DNA of 64,000 bases from Mesobacterium_A sp034670065 (GTDB lineage: Bacteria > Pseudomonadota > Alphaproteobacteria > Rhodobacterales > Rhodobacteraceae). Each line of letters begins with the position of its first letter. Position 1 is the first letter of the stretch. Shown here one piece after another: positions 16,840 to 25,041 of the stretch. The translations under genes and the position numbers were made by a program. The notes below the pieces were generated by a model. The model was not told where the DNA came from. It was given only the letters and a program-made list of their open reading frames with translations, and made no database searches. The DNA lies in assembly GCA_034670065.1 (NCBI GenBank), contig JAXMOG010000002.1, positions 496,001-560,000 on the forward strand. The letters run 5' to 3'.

Positions 16840-17562
16840 ATGGCCAGAGTAGCGCTTGTGACAGGTGGTAGCCGCGGTATCGGTGAAGCCATTTCCAAGA
16901 AACTGAAAGCTGACGGCTATGAGGTCGCAGCGACCTACGCCGGTAACGATGAAAAGGCCGCGCAGTTTACTGCCGCGACAGGCATCAAAACCTATAAGTG
17001 GAACGTTGCTGACTACGATGCCAGCAAAGAAGGTATCGCAAAGGTTGAAGCCGATCTTGGTCCCATCGATGTTGTCGTTGCCAATGCTGGCATCACCCGC
17101 GATGCGCCATTCCACAAGATGACCCCTGACCAGTGGAAAGAGGTGATCGACACAAACCTGACCGGTGTTTTCAACACAGTTCATCCGATTTGGCCGGGCA
17201 TGCGTGAGCGTAAATTTGGCCGTATCATCGTGATTTCTTCGATCAACGGTCAGAAGGGTCAGTTTGCACAGGTTAACTATGCGGCGACCAAAGCCGGTGA
17301 TCTGGGCATCATCAAATCGCTGGCACAAGAAGGCGCGCGCGCTGGCATTACAGCCAATGCGGTTTGCCCAGGCTATATCGCAACTGAAATGGTTATGGCG
17401 GTTCCTGAGAAGGTCCGCGATTCGATCATCAGCCAGATTCCAGCAGGTCGTCTGGGTGAGCCAGAAGAGATTGCACGCTGCGTTGCATTCCTGGCGTCTG
17501 ATGATGCAGGTTTTGTAAACGGCTCGACCATCTCGGCGAACGGCGCACAATTCTTCGTTTGA
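16840..17562 (+). CDS. phaB: Acetoacetyl-CoA reductase
   Basis: PhaB reduces acetoacetyl-CoA to (R)-3-hydroxybutyryl-CoA with NADPH for polyhydroxybutyrate synthesis. This short-chain dehydrogenase shows the cofactor loop 'TGGSRGIGEAI', the 'NAG' strand at 'VVVANAGITRD' and the catalytic Ser-Tyr-Lys in 'ISSINGQKGQFAQVNYAATKAG'. The 240-residue length is standard. The ATG at 16840 follows GGAGG. It lies downstream of phaA, which supplies its substrate. Confidence 0.95.
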   Translation: MARVALVTGGSRGIGEAISKKLKADGYEVAATYAGNDEKAAQFTAATGIKTYKWNVADYDASKEGIAKVEADLGPIDVVVANAGITRDAPFHKMTPDQWKEVIDTNLTGVFNTVHPIWPGMRERKFGRIIVISSINGQKGQFAQVNYAATKAGDLGIIKSLAQEGARAGITANAVCPGYIATEMVMAVPEKVRDSIISQIPAGRLGEPEEIARCVAFLASDDAGFVNGSTISANGAQFFV

Positions 17563-17589
17563 ACATCTGTTCAAATTGAATTTCGAAAA

Positions 17590-17620
17590 GGGCTGGTCGT
17601 TAGACCGGCCCTTTTCTTTT
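17590..17620 (+). terminator. Terminator after phaB
   Basis: GGGCTGGTC-GTTA-GACCGGCCC (17590-17611, one G-U pair) is followed by TTTTCTTTT. This is a classic rho-independent terminator 27 bases after the phaB stop. Confidence 0.85.
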
Positions 17621-17643
17621 CCCGTAAGTCCAGCGCGCGCAGG

Positions 17644-17760
17644 TCAGCGGGAAACCGAGTGGAAAAGCCAACTCCAAGCTTGGGTAAACGCGATGGAACG
17701 GTGCTTGCGTCCGGCCTTGATTGCATTGTGCATGGCGCGGGTTGTTGTTGCCTCGTGCAT
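17644..17760 (-). CDS. Small basic protein, 38 aa
   Basis: An ATG at 17760 lies five bases after a perfect AGGAGG and opens a 38-codon frame ending in TGA. The product starts MHEATTTRAMHNAIKAGRK and ends in an aromatic, hydrophobic tail (AFTQAWSWLFHSVSR), so it could be an amphipathic helix at the membrane. I do not recognise the family. It lies between phaB (convergent) and a LysR gene (divergent, about 100 bases away). The evidence is the ribosome site and the clean frame, which is moderate. Confidence 0.55.
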   Translation of the reverse strand: MHEATTTRAMHNAIKAGRKHRSIAFTQAWSWLFHSVSR

Positions 17761-17861
17761 GGTGGCCTCCTGTGGCTGAATTGGATGACACCTATATTTC
17801 ACTTGACTGAAGTGCTGACAAACGAGAGTTTTGAGACTTTCAGTTAAGGAAAATTTAACCG

Positions 17862-18809
17862 ATGGCCGATCGCCTACCGTCGTTGACAGCTTTGCGCGCC
17901 TTTGAGGCGGCGGCGCGCCACATGTCCTTTGCTCAAGCCGCGCATGAGCTTTCGGTTACACCTGCGGCTCTGTCATTTCAGATTAAATCGTTGGAAGAAC
18001 ACTTGGGGGAACCGGTTTTTCGCCGTCTCAATCGTGCGGTTGAACTGACCGAAGCGGGCAAGACACTTGCCCCTGGGGTGACAGACGGGTTCGAACGGTT
18101 GACGGCCGCCTGGCGCGCAACCCTGCGATTGCAGCAGGGAACATCACTGACGGTTTCGGCCGGTCCCGCGTTTACAGCCAAATGGCTGGCGCCCCGGATG
18201 TATGAATTTGCACAGAAACATCCCGAGATCGAGCTACGCCTGGCTGCAAGCCTGCGGCGCATGGATTTTATGCGCGATGATGTCGATATCGCCATTCGCT
18301 TTGGATACCCCGAAGACGAAGGCTTGTTCGCGCTGCCTTTGATGCGTGAATGTTCCATGCCGGTTATGACACCTGCCCTGGCGGCAAAATTCACCACGCC
18401 GCAAAGCTTGGCCGAAGCGCCATTGTTACATGACGACAGCGCAGCGTTCTTGAACCCGCCGGTTGATTGGCAAGCATGGTTCACGGCGACAAACGTGGCA
18501 GGTACACCAAAATCCGGCCCTCGGTTCAGTCAGGCCGACCACGCAATAGACGCAGCGCTCAGTGGGGCAGGTGTTTTGCTGGCGCGGTCATCAGTTTTGG
18601 CCAGATTGTTGAGCGACGGCCAGTTGGTAGCCCCGTTTCAGACGGTGCTAACGTCTAAGGCTGAGTATCGCTTTTTGTGCGCGAAAGGCACGGAAAGCCA
18701 ACCGAAAATCGCATCGTTTCTTCGTTGGATGCAGGACGAAATCGCCGCGTATCCAGTTGTTGAAGAGGGCAAAACCATCGTTCCGGTGGAACAGGTCATG
18801 TCAAAATGA
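17862..18809 (+). CDS. LysR-family transcriptional regulator, GcvA-like
   Basis: The 315-residue protein opens with the GcvA-type helix-turn-helix: 'LPSLTALRAFEAAARHMSFAQAAHELSVTPAALSFQIKSLEEHLGEPVFRR'. The substrate-binding domain follows from about residue 95 ('LTVSAGPAFTAKWLAPRMYEFAQKHPEIELRL'). Members activate or repress neighbouring genes in response to small ligands. The target here is unclear: the divergent 38-aa gene is the only partner. The start at 17862 lies about 13 bases after AAGGAAA. Confidence 0.92.
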   Translation: MADRLPSLTALRAFEAAARHMSFAQAAHELSVTPAALSFQIKSLEEHLGEPVFRRLNRAVELTEAGKTLAPGVTDGFERLTAAWRATLRLQQGTSLTVSAGPAFTAKWLAPRMYEFAQKHPEIELRLAASLRRMDFMRDDVDIAIRFGYPEDEGLFALPLMRECSMPVMTPALAAKFTTPQSLAEAPLLHDDSAAFLNPPVDWQAWFTATNVAGTPKSGPRFSQADHAIDAALSGAGVLLARSSVLARLLSDGQLVAPFQTVLTSKAEYRFLCAKGTESQPKIASFLRWMQDEIAAYPVVEEGKTIVPVEQVMSK

Positions 18810-18814
18810 AAGAA

Positions 18815-18831
18815 GCCGAGAAAATCTCGGC
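18815..18831 (-). terminator. Terminator of the YdcH gene
   Basis: GCCGAG-AAAAT-CTCGGC is a perfect six-pair stem. On the minus strand it is followed by TTCTTTCATTTTG, so it best serves the minus-strand gene ending at 18850. It may also stop the LysR transcript. Confidence 0.65.
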
Positions 18832-18849
18832 CCCTCCTTACTAACGTTA

Positions 18850-19023
18850 TCAGTTCAAAGAATGTGATATTCGACTGATTTCTTCTTTAATGCGTAGTTT
18901 TCGTTTTTTGAGTTCTGCAATGCTCAGATCATCGGTACTTGGCGATCTTTGCGCTCGTTCCACTTCATCTGATAGGAATTGGTGTTTCTTTTTCAGTTCC
19001 ACAAGATGTGTCTGCAGGCTCAT
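18850..19023 (-). CDS. YdcH / DUF465 family small protein (second copy)
   Basis: The 57-residue product begins MSLQTHLVELKKKHQFL and has the family core 'LSIAELKKRKLRIKEEISRI', one long predicted helix. The ATG at 19023 is preceded by AGGAGG. It is a paralogue of the gene at 3450-3674 but shorter and without its N-terminal extension. No function is established for the family. Confidence 0.88.
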   Translation of the reverse strand: MSLQTHLVELKKKHQFLSDEVERAQRSPSTDDLSIAELKKRKLRIKEEISRISHSLN

Positions 19024-19133
19024 ACGATCCTCCTGATGCAATGTAGATCTTCAGTGCAGCACATATTTGGCCACCTGTCACGCTGCAGGCGCAAAGGTCC
19101 GCCAACATTCGCCTATAGGTGTGACAATTGGCG

Positions 19134-19910
19134 TCAATCAGGCGAAAAAGGCAGCGCTGCTGCTTTCTTCATGACCAATTCGATGATGGTTGAATAGTCG
19201 CTACCATGGTTTTGATGAGCATCTGACCGGTGCATAACGACCGGTGGGTGCATCCGAAACGCTGCTCGGCCCAGTTTTCGTCCGCGAATTAGAATCAACC
19301 TAGGCGGTCGTCCGGCGCGCGGGGCAAGTGGCAGCAATTCCAGTGCGCCAAGCTGCGCGGCCATTGGTGTCAGCAAGTCGGGCAATCGTTCGGCCCGTTG
19401 AATAAACGTGGCATACCCGCCCGGCACCAACCGTTTGGCGGCCGCTTTGACCCAGTCAGCCAGTGGCGTTTCACCGGCAAGGGCAATTTCGCGGCCCCGA
19501 TCCTGGGCGGCAGTTCGGTCAGGTTTTAAAAAATATGGTGGATTTGCAATGACATGGTCGAACCGGCGTTCCAATATTTCGGCAGGCAGGGCGGTTAGGT
19601 CCGCCTCAAAAATCCGCCCGTTCAACCCATTTTCAACCAGGTTTTGGCGGGCCAATGCGGCGTAGGCAGGCTGCAATTCAACACCTGTCAGGTCCAAATC
19701 TGGGACGCGCGCGCCCAGACAAACCAGCGCAGGTGCCCCGCCACAGCCCAGTTCCAAGACCGTTTGACCGGCGCGCGCGTCAATGCTGGCGGCCAGCAAA
19801 ACGGGATCTGTCCCTGCGCGATAGCCATCACGTGGTTGCCAAATATGTACCCGGCCCCCCAGCATCGCATTTCGGGTCAGGTCGGTTTCGGCGAAAGGCT
19901 CAGCTCTCAA
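19134..19910 (-). CDS. TrmN6-like tRNA/N6-adenine methyltransferase
   Basis: The 258-residue protein has the SAM-binding loop 'TVLELGCGGAPALVCLGARVPDLDLTGVEL' and the N6-amino methyltransferase motif NPPYF. This is the pattern of E. coli TrmN6 (YfiC), which methylates A37 of tRNA1(Val). The start is probably a TTG at 19910 with GGGGTGA just upstream, overlapping the DUF2007 gene by 11 bases; an ATG at 19865 is the alternative. 'GYRAGTDPVLLAASI' near the N-terminus is conserved in the family. Confidence 0.85.
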   Translation of the reverse strand: MRAEPFAETDLTRNAMLGGRVHIWQPRDGYRAGTDPVLLAASIDARAGQTVLELGCGGAPALVCLGARVPDLDLTGVELQPAYAALARQNLVENGLNGRIFEADLTALPAEILERRFDHVIANPPYFLKPDRTAAQDRGREIALAGETPLADWVKAAAKRLVPGGYATFIQRAERLPDLLTPMAAQLGALELLPLAPRAGRPPRLILIRGRKLGRAAFRMHPPVVMHRSDAHQNHGSDYSTIIELVMKKAAALPFSPD

Positions 19911-20115
19911 ATTTCACCCCGCTCAACCGCAAGATGCGGCGTGCATCATCAGCTTGATCTGCCCGCACCATCAGGCGCCGCGGGAAAATTCCAATCGAAC
20001 CTTCTAGGACGCTCATGTTTACGTCCAGTTCGAAGGAGACTATACCCTGCTCGTCAAGAAGGCTTTTGACCAGCGGGATTAGCGTTATGTCGGTGGTTCG
20101 CAGAAGTTCTTCCAT
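19900..20115 (-). CDS. DUF2007 family small protein
   Basis: This 71-residue protein starts at the ATG at 20115 (MEELLRTTDITLIPLVKSLLDEQGI). It has the DUF2007 layout: 'LVKSLLDEQGIVSFELDVNMSVLEGSIG' then 'RRLMVRADQADDARRIL', a GlnB-like alpha/beta fold. Its function is unknown. It overlaps the TrmN6-like gene and is divergent from the polyprenyl synthase gene. In other proteobacteria the same trio is often found together, which suggests conserved co-regulation only. Confidence 0.85.
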   Translation of the reverse strand: MEELLRTTDITLIPLVKSLLDEQGIVSFELDVNMSVLEGSIGIFPRRLMVRADQADDARRILRLSGVKFES

Positions 20116-20170
20116 ATTCGGGATGTAATAATGGGGCGCGGCCCGTGTCGAGTCCTGTGTCGGGAGTGTG

Positions 20171-21169
20171 ATGAGCTTGGACAGCCCTTCGGCCAAACCG
20201 CATGATCGTTTGGCGGCAACGCTGGCACCAGAAATGGACGCCGTGAATGCCCTAATACGTCAGAGCATGGCCTCTAAACATGCGCCTCGGATACCTGAGG
20301 TTACGGCCCACCTTGTAGAGGCAGGGGGTAAACGGTTGCGCCCTATGCTGACTTTGGCATCTGCCAAGATGTGTCAGTATGACGGCCCGTTTCACATTCA
20401 CCTCGCCGCGGCGGTTGAATTTATTCACACGGCCACGTTGCTGCATGATGATGTGGTGGATGAAAGCAGCCAACGACGTGGGCGGCCTACGGCGAATCTG
20501 CTGTGGGACAACAAGTCCAGCGTTCTGGTGGGCGATTATCTTTTCTCGCGGTCTTTCCAGTTGATGGTTGAGGCACAGTCGCTTCGGGTTCTGGATATTT
20601 TGTCCAATGCTTCGGCCACAATCGCGGAAGGTGAAGTTCTGCAGCTTATGGCGTCGCAGAGTTTGTCGACGGATGAGCTGATTTACTTTCAGGTGATCCG
20701 TGGCAAGACAGCGGCGCTGTTCTCGGCCGCGACCGAAGTTGGCGGTGTTATTGCCAATCGGCCGGAAAACGAAATTCGGGCCCTGTTTGACTACGGCGAT
20801 TCGCTGGGTGTGGCCTTTCAGATCGTGGATGACCTGCTGGACTATTGGGGGTCTGACGCGACGGGTAAGAATATCGGCGATGATTTCCGCGAAAGGAAGT
20901 TGACGTTGCCGGTGATCAAAGCAGTGTCCAAGGCCGATGAAACAGAGCGCGCCTTCTGGTCACGTGTCATTGAACAGGGCAACCAAGAAGACGGCGATCT
21001 GGAACATGCGCTTGAGCTGCTGAACAAGCATGGCGCATTGGAAGAAACCCGGCTCGAGGCCCTGTCCTGGGCGGAAAAAGCCAAGGTATCAATGGGTCAG
21101 ATGCCCGCCAGCGAGCTGCGCGATTTGATGATTGATTTAGCCGATTTCGTTGTCGCCCGCGTTCACTGA
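20171..21169 (+). CDS. Long-chain polyprenyl diphosphate synthase (ubiquinone side chain)
   Basis: The enzyme adds isopentenyl units in trans to make the long isoprenoid tail of ubiquinone. The first Asp-rich motif is 'LLHDDVVDESSQRRGRP' and the second 'QIVDDLLDYWGSD'. 'KTAALFSAATEVGG' and 'FRERKLTLPVI' are also family features. At 332 residues it resembles octaprenyl/decaprenyl synthases; alphaproteobacteria usually make Q10, so decaprenyl is likely, but chain length cannot be read. The start is ATG 20171 (a GTG at 20168 is equally possible). Confidence 0.93.
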   Translation: MSLDSPSAKPHDRLAATLAPEMDAVNALIRQSMASKHAPRIPEVTAHLVEAGGKRLRPMLTLASAKMCQYDGPFHIHLAAAVEFIHTATLLHDDVVDESSQRRGRPTANLLWDNKSSVLVGDYLFSRSFQLMVEAQSLRVLDILSNASATIAEGEVLQLMASQSLSTDELIYFQVIRGKTAALFSAATEVGGVIANRPENEIRALFDYGDSLGVAFQIVDDLLDYWGSDATGKNIGDDFRERKLTLPVIKAVSKADETERAFWSRVIEQGNQEDGDLEHALELLNKHGALEETRLEALSWAEKAKVSMGQMPASELRDLMIDLADFVVARVH

Positions 21170-21178
21170 ACGATCTCG

Positions 21179-22039
21179 CTAAGCTTTCGCTGCGGTTCTA
21201 TCGTGTTGAAGTGATCCTGCTGCCACCCACCAGTCTGGGTGTGCAGCGCTAATGGCCTGTGCCCCCGCGTTGGCCGCTGCCAGCGTCGAGTACAACGCAA
21301 AGCACGTGGCCCCAGAACCAGACATCCGCGTAATTAAGGGGGCGGTGTTGTTCAGCGCGTGGATCACATCGGCAACGACAGGCGCTACGATTTCGGCGGC
21401 AGGCTGCAAATCATTGCGCTGGGTATGAAGCCACGATGCAAGCTCCGCCGCGTCTGACCAATTTGGCAGTTGTGCAGGCATCGCCGGATTGTTGCGGCTG
21501 GCCAGTGCTTTGAACACGGCGGGTGTAGACACTTCGACGCCTGGGTTAACCAGCGCGATATAGCATTCCGGTATGGTCGGCGGGCGACTTAGGTCTTCGC
21601 CAATGCCCTGCATCCGGGCGGGGGCAGCATCCATGCACACAGGCACATCCGCCCCAAGCGACAAAACTGCCGCTGGATCGGGTGTAGCGGCCTGCCAAAG
21701 CTGCGCCAGGGCGCGCAACGCGCTGGCAGCGTCCGAAGAGCCTCCACCAATGCCAGAGGCCGTAGGCAGGCGTTTTATCAGCGTAATCTGAGCGCCGCGA
21801 TTACCAGGCAGCAAAGCGGCCGCCTTCATAACCAAATTGCGCCCATCGGTGGGAACGCCGTTGGCCATTGGTCCGGAAACGGAGAGTGAAAGGGAAGGGG
21901 CGGCCTGTGCCTGCACGGTGTCACCAATATCTGGGAACACCACCAGTGAATCCAGCAGGTGATAACCATCTTCCCGCTGGCCGGTGACATGCAGTGTCAG
22001 GTTGATCTTCGCCGGGGCAAATGCCTCAGTTTTTGTCAT
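21179..22039 (-). CDS. ispE: 4-diphosphocytidyl-2-C-methyl-D-erythritol kinase
   Basis: IspE phosphorylates CDP-methylerythritol in the MEP isoprenoid pathway. It is a GHMP kinase: the substrate strand 'APAKINLTLHVTGQREDGYHLLDSLVVF' begins at residue 8 and the ATP loop is 'LPTASGIGGGSSDAASALRAL'. The late motif 'RMSGSGATCFALYS' is present. The 286-residue length is normal. The gene overlaps the upstream TPR gene by 14 bases. It sits next to the convergent polyprenyl synthase gene, which consumes the pathway's products. Confidence 0.95.
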   Translation of the reverse strand: MTKTEAFAPAKINLTLHVTGQREDGYHLLDSLVVFPDIGDTVQAQAAPSLSLSVSGPMANGVPTDGRNLVMKAAALLPGNRGAQITLIKRLPTASGIGGGSSDAASALRALAQLWQAATPDPAAVLSLGADVPVCMDAAPARMQGIGEDLSRPPTIPECYIALVNPGVEVSTPAVFKALASRNNPAMPAQLPNWSDAAELASWLHTQRNDLQPAAEIVAPVVADVIHALNNTAPLITRMSGSGATCFALYSTLAAANAGAQAISAAHPDWWVAAGSLQHDRTAAKA

Positions 22040-23738
22040 TGGCCATATTCAGCGGCGGCGCGCCTTCTGCTTCTAAAACTGCGTCCAAACCAATCTGGAG
22101 TTTGCTGCGAATCCGGTCAGGATCGGCCTCTTCAGCGGCTGTGCCGTAATCTGTAAAGGACAACGCGCGGCTCCACTGAAAACGCGCTTCCAGCTCTCGT
22201 CCAACGGCCCAGTACACATCACCCAGATGGTCATTCACAATGGGGTCCACCGGCATCAATTCGACCGCCCGTTCCATGTGTTTGACAGCTTCTTCATAGC
22301 GTCCCAACCGATACAGAGCCCAGCCAAGGCTATCGACGATATAGCCACTTTGTGGGCTGGCCCGCACGGCGCGCTCGATCATTTCCAGCGCTTCATCCAG
22401 TTTGATTTCCTTTTGTACCAGCGAATACCCCAGATAGTTCAGCACCTGCGGCTGTTCCGGCTGAATTTCTAGCGCTGTCCGAAAATCTGCTTCGGCCTGT
22501 TCCCAGTTGCCAAGCCGTTCATAACTGATTCCACGGGCATAATAGACGAACCACTGAGTGCGGTTGCCTTCGCCCATGAGCGCGATTGCATTGTCATAGG
22601 CCGCAATCGCTTTTTCGAACTGCTCCTCATTGCGCATCATATCTGCAAGGGTTGTGTGCACGATGGCCAGATCGGCGTGTGTTTTGGCCAATTGTTCCAG
22701 CACTTCGACAGCGGTGTCATCGCGCCCAAGGTCGCGCAACGCAGCCGCGCGCCCTAGTTCAGCAGCGTGGAACGTCGGATCATCTTGTGGCACCATTTTG
22801 TACAGCTCGACAGCCTGTTCTGGCTGGCCCAAACGTTCCCACAACTCCGCTGCAAGAAGAATGGCTTGGATATGCGAGGGATCCAGAAACTGGGCGATCC
22901 GGGCATAGAGCAACAGGAAGCCATCATCCACTTCATTGGCCAATGCGCCCGATAGCACGAAATAGACCTCTGCGATGCCTTCGCGGGCATCCCTTACGGT
23001 GTCATATGTTACGGCCTCGCCTTCGGCCAAGCGATGTTTCAGCTCGCGAAGACCCGGATCTAGGTTGCGCTGACCAAAGGCTTGTTCAAGCAACGCCAGC
23101 GCATCATCGTTGCGGCCCAATTGGCTTAGCACCTGAGCATGGGCGACCACACCGCGTCTGGACCCTGCCAAAGGATTAAGGTCGATATCCGCCATCAGCG
23201 CTTCGGCGCCTTCAAAGTCGCCTACAGATGCCTTGGCCAATGCGTGGCTGTAATACGCGAAAGGCGCCAATGCGCTTTGTCCTTCCAGCGCCTCAAAAGC
23301 GTCATTGGCGGCGGTCATATTGCCTGTGCCCAACAGCGCCCAGGCATGGACCATTCCGTCAGAAATGCCTTTGGCTTCGCTGCTTGGCCCAATCAGCGAC
23401 AGGACTGTTTCAAATTCTTCAGCTTGCGCGGCTATGGCCAGTTTGGCCAGCAATGCGATCTGGCTTTTGTGGCCGTCCCGTTCCAGCTTCTCGGCATATC
23501 CTAAGGCGCGGTCAAATTCTCCGGATGCCATAAAGGCAAAGGCCGCGCGTTCCAGCAGCTCTGGCCGCGACGGGTCATACATGATCGATCGGGCAAAATA
23601 TTCGGCTGCATTTTCGAAGTCACCGCCAATGGATGCCTGGCGGGCTGCCAAATAGGCACCAGCCCCACCGTCAGCACTGACCGAAGTTGCCAGACCAATG
23701 ATCAGTCCGGCGGCGAATGTCGTCAGCCGTTTGCGCAA
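22026..23738 (-). CDS. Exported tetratricopeptide-repeat protein
   Basis: The 570-residue product has a signal peptide (LRKRLTTFAAGLIIGLATSVSADG) and about ten TPR units, such as 'WEQAEADFRTALEIQPEQPQVLNYLGYSLVQ' and 'YEEAVKHMERAVELMPVDPIVNDHLGDVYW'. The chosen start is a TTG at 23738, six bases after AAGGAG; the frame to 23936 lacks a ribosome site and gives a non-secretory N-terminus. TPR proteins are scaffolds; this one is probably periplasmic or outer-membrane linked. It overlaps ispE by 14 bases, a pairing frequent in Rhodobacterales. Confidence 0.88.
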   Translation of the reverse strand: MRKRLTTFAAGLIIGLATSVSADGGAGAYLAARQASIGGDFENAAEYFARSIMYDPSRPELLERAAFAFMASGEFDRALGYAEKLERDGHKSQIALLAKLAIAAQAEEFETVLSLIGPSSEAKGISDGMVHAWALLGTGNMTAANDAFEALEGQSALAPFAYYSHALAKASVGDFEGAEALMADIDLNPLAGSRRGVVAHAQVLSQLGRNDDALALLEQAFGQRNLDPGLRELKHRLAEGEAVTYDTVRDAREGIAEVYFVLSGALANEVDDGFLLLYARIAQFLDPSHIQAILLAAELWERLGQPEQAVELYKMVPQDDPTFHAAELGRAAALRDLGRDDTAVEVLEQLAKTHADLAIVHTTLADMMRNEEQFEKAIAAYDNAIALMGEGNRTQWFVYYARGISYERLGNWEQAEADFRTALEIQPEQPQVLNYLGYSLVQKEIKLDEALEMIERAVRASPQSGYIVDSLGWALYRLGRYEEAVKHMERAVELMPVDPIVNDHLGDVYWAVGRELEARFQWSRALSFTDYGTAAEEADPDRIRSKLQIGLDAVLEAEGAPPLNMANDKN

Positions 23739-23999
23739 AACGATCTCCTTTATTGCTGTGCCCGACCCTAATGTGGCCCTTGGGGAGAGGCAACAAAAGC
23801 CATGCTTGCGCACAAGATGGTGAAACAACCCGTCGTTTTCATGGCGTCGTGTGGTTGACTCGGGGACAAAAGGGGTTAGAAGCGCGACTTCATTGGTGTT
23901 GGTGGCCCCTGCAAAGGGATTCCTGTCATGACGCAAGTCAAGAGGACAACGCCCTTCATAGTGGCCATTCTGGCCTCGATCTAACGAAGGAGATCAGCC

Positions 24000-24620
24000 G
24001 TGACCAAACGCACGACTGCCAAATACAAAATTGACCGCCGGATGGGTGAAAACATCTGGGGTCGTCCGAAATCCCCTGTTAACCGTCGTGAATATGGCCC
24101 CGGCCAGCACGGTCAGCGCCGCAAAGGCAAATTGTCTGACTTTGGTCTGCAGCTGCGCGCCAAGCAGAAGCTGAAAGGCTACTACGGCGATCTGACCGAA
24201 AAACAGTTCCGTCGCATTTACGCCGAAGCAGAGCGTCTGCGCGGTGATACCGGCGAACAGTTGATCGGCCTGCTGGAGCGTCGTCTGGACGCCGTTGTTT
24301 ACCGTGCCAAGTTCGTACCGACCGTCTTTGCGGCGCGTCAGTTTGTGAACCACGGCCACGTTCTGGTGAACGGCAAGCGCGTCAACATCCCATCCTACCG
24401 TGTTAAGGAAGGCGACGTTGTTGAGGTTCGCGAAAAGTCCAAGCAGATGGCTGCCATTCTGGAAGCTGTTCAGCTGCCTGAGCGCGACGTGCCTGATTAC
24501 CTGGACGTTGACACCAACAAACTGAAAGCCGTGTTCGTGCGCACTCCCGGCCTGTCCGACGTGCCATACCCGGTTGTCATGGAACCGAATCTGGTTATCG
24601 AATATTACGCTCAGAACTAA
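24000..24620 (+). CDS. rpsD: 30S ribosomal protein S4
   Basis: S4 is a primary 16S rRNA-binding protein that starts assembly of the small-subunit body. The 206 residues begin TKRTTAKYKIDRRMGENIWGR (GTG start at 24000, after AAGGAG). The S4 RNA-binding domain includes 'RLDAVVYRAKFVPTVFAARQFVNHGHVLVNGKRVNIPSYRVKEGD'. The gene stands alone, not in the alpha operon, as usual in alphaproteobacteria. Confidence 0.98.
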   Translation: MTKRTTAKYKIDRRMGENIWGRPKSPVNRREYGPGQHGQRRKGKLSDFGLQLRAKQKLKGYYGDLTEKQFRRIYAEAERLRGDTGEQLIGLLERRLDAVVYRAKFVPTVFAARQFVNHGHVLVNGKRVNIPSYRVKEGDVVEVREKSKQMAAILEAVQLPERDVPDYLDVDTNKLKAVFVRTPGLSDVPYPVVMEPNLVIEYYAQN

Positions 24621-24645
24621 GTTCTTTTCGTATCGAGATTTCAAA

Positions 24646-24672
24646 GGCCGCGCAGATTGCGCGGCCTTTTCT
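24646..24672 (+). terminator. Terminator after rpsD
   Basis: GGCCGCGCA-GAT-TGCGCGGCC (24646-24666) is a perfect nine-pair stem followed by TTTTCTTTT. It is a strong rho-independent terminator 25 bases after the rpsD stop. Confidence 0.9.
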
Positions 24673-24868
24673 TTTGTCTGGCCGTTTGGGGTTTGGAAAT
24701 TCGTGACCTCCAACAAACCAAGGCAATTGATAGGTGCCAAACCAGTGATCTCTGCTGAGTTGTGAGCAAGCCACGAACCCCTTGGAACTGTTTCTGAAAG
24801 CGCGGCCTTTTGTTTGGGGTGGCTGGTAGGGGCAATGGTTCTTCTGCGATGCCCCAAATCCCCAGAAC

Positions 24869-25014
24869 GACCTGTCCGACGCGGGTGCCAGGTCATTTAC
24901 CGGTAGATGCTGTTGCGCGAACCGACCGGTACAAACCGTTGCCGTTCGGAAACCCGTTTCCGGTCTGAGCAACCGGAGGCCCGACTTGGGCTTTCCCTTG
25001 TCCGCGCGGGCGGA
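24869..25014 (+). promoter_or_regulatory. Structured 5' leader upstream of hisC (or unannotated RNA)
   Basis: Five hairpins follow one another with little space: GACCTG/CAGGTC (24869-24894), ACCGGT/ACCGGT (24899-24930), CGGAAA-CCCG-TTTCCG (24947-24962), GCCC-GACTT-GGGC (24979-24991) and TCCGC-GCGG-GCGGA (25001-25014). The hisC ribosome site AAGGAG (25029-25034) begins 14 bases after the last one. No poly-T tract ends the region, so it looks like a leader and not a separate terminated sRNA. I cannot match it to a known riboswitch class by eye. The rest of the 24621-25041 gap holds only the rpsD terminator and no gene. Confidence 0.45.
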
Positions 25015-25041
25015 TAAAGACGGGCGCCAAGGAGTGCCTAG

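Noticed and set aside
16684..17574. 296-codon minus-strand frame opposite phaB
   Set aside because: phaB on the plus strand is unmistakable; the antisense frame is a codon-bias shadow without a ribosome site.
22586..23179. 197-codon plus-strand frame opposite the TPR gene
   Set aside because: It is Pro/Arg/His-rich shadow sequence with no start context; the TPR repeats run on the minus strand.
24840..25040. SRP (4.5S) RNA in the hisC leader
   Set aside because: CCAGGTCA resembles part of it, but the conserved GGAAGGAAGCAGC tetraloop region is missing.
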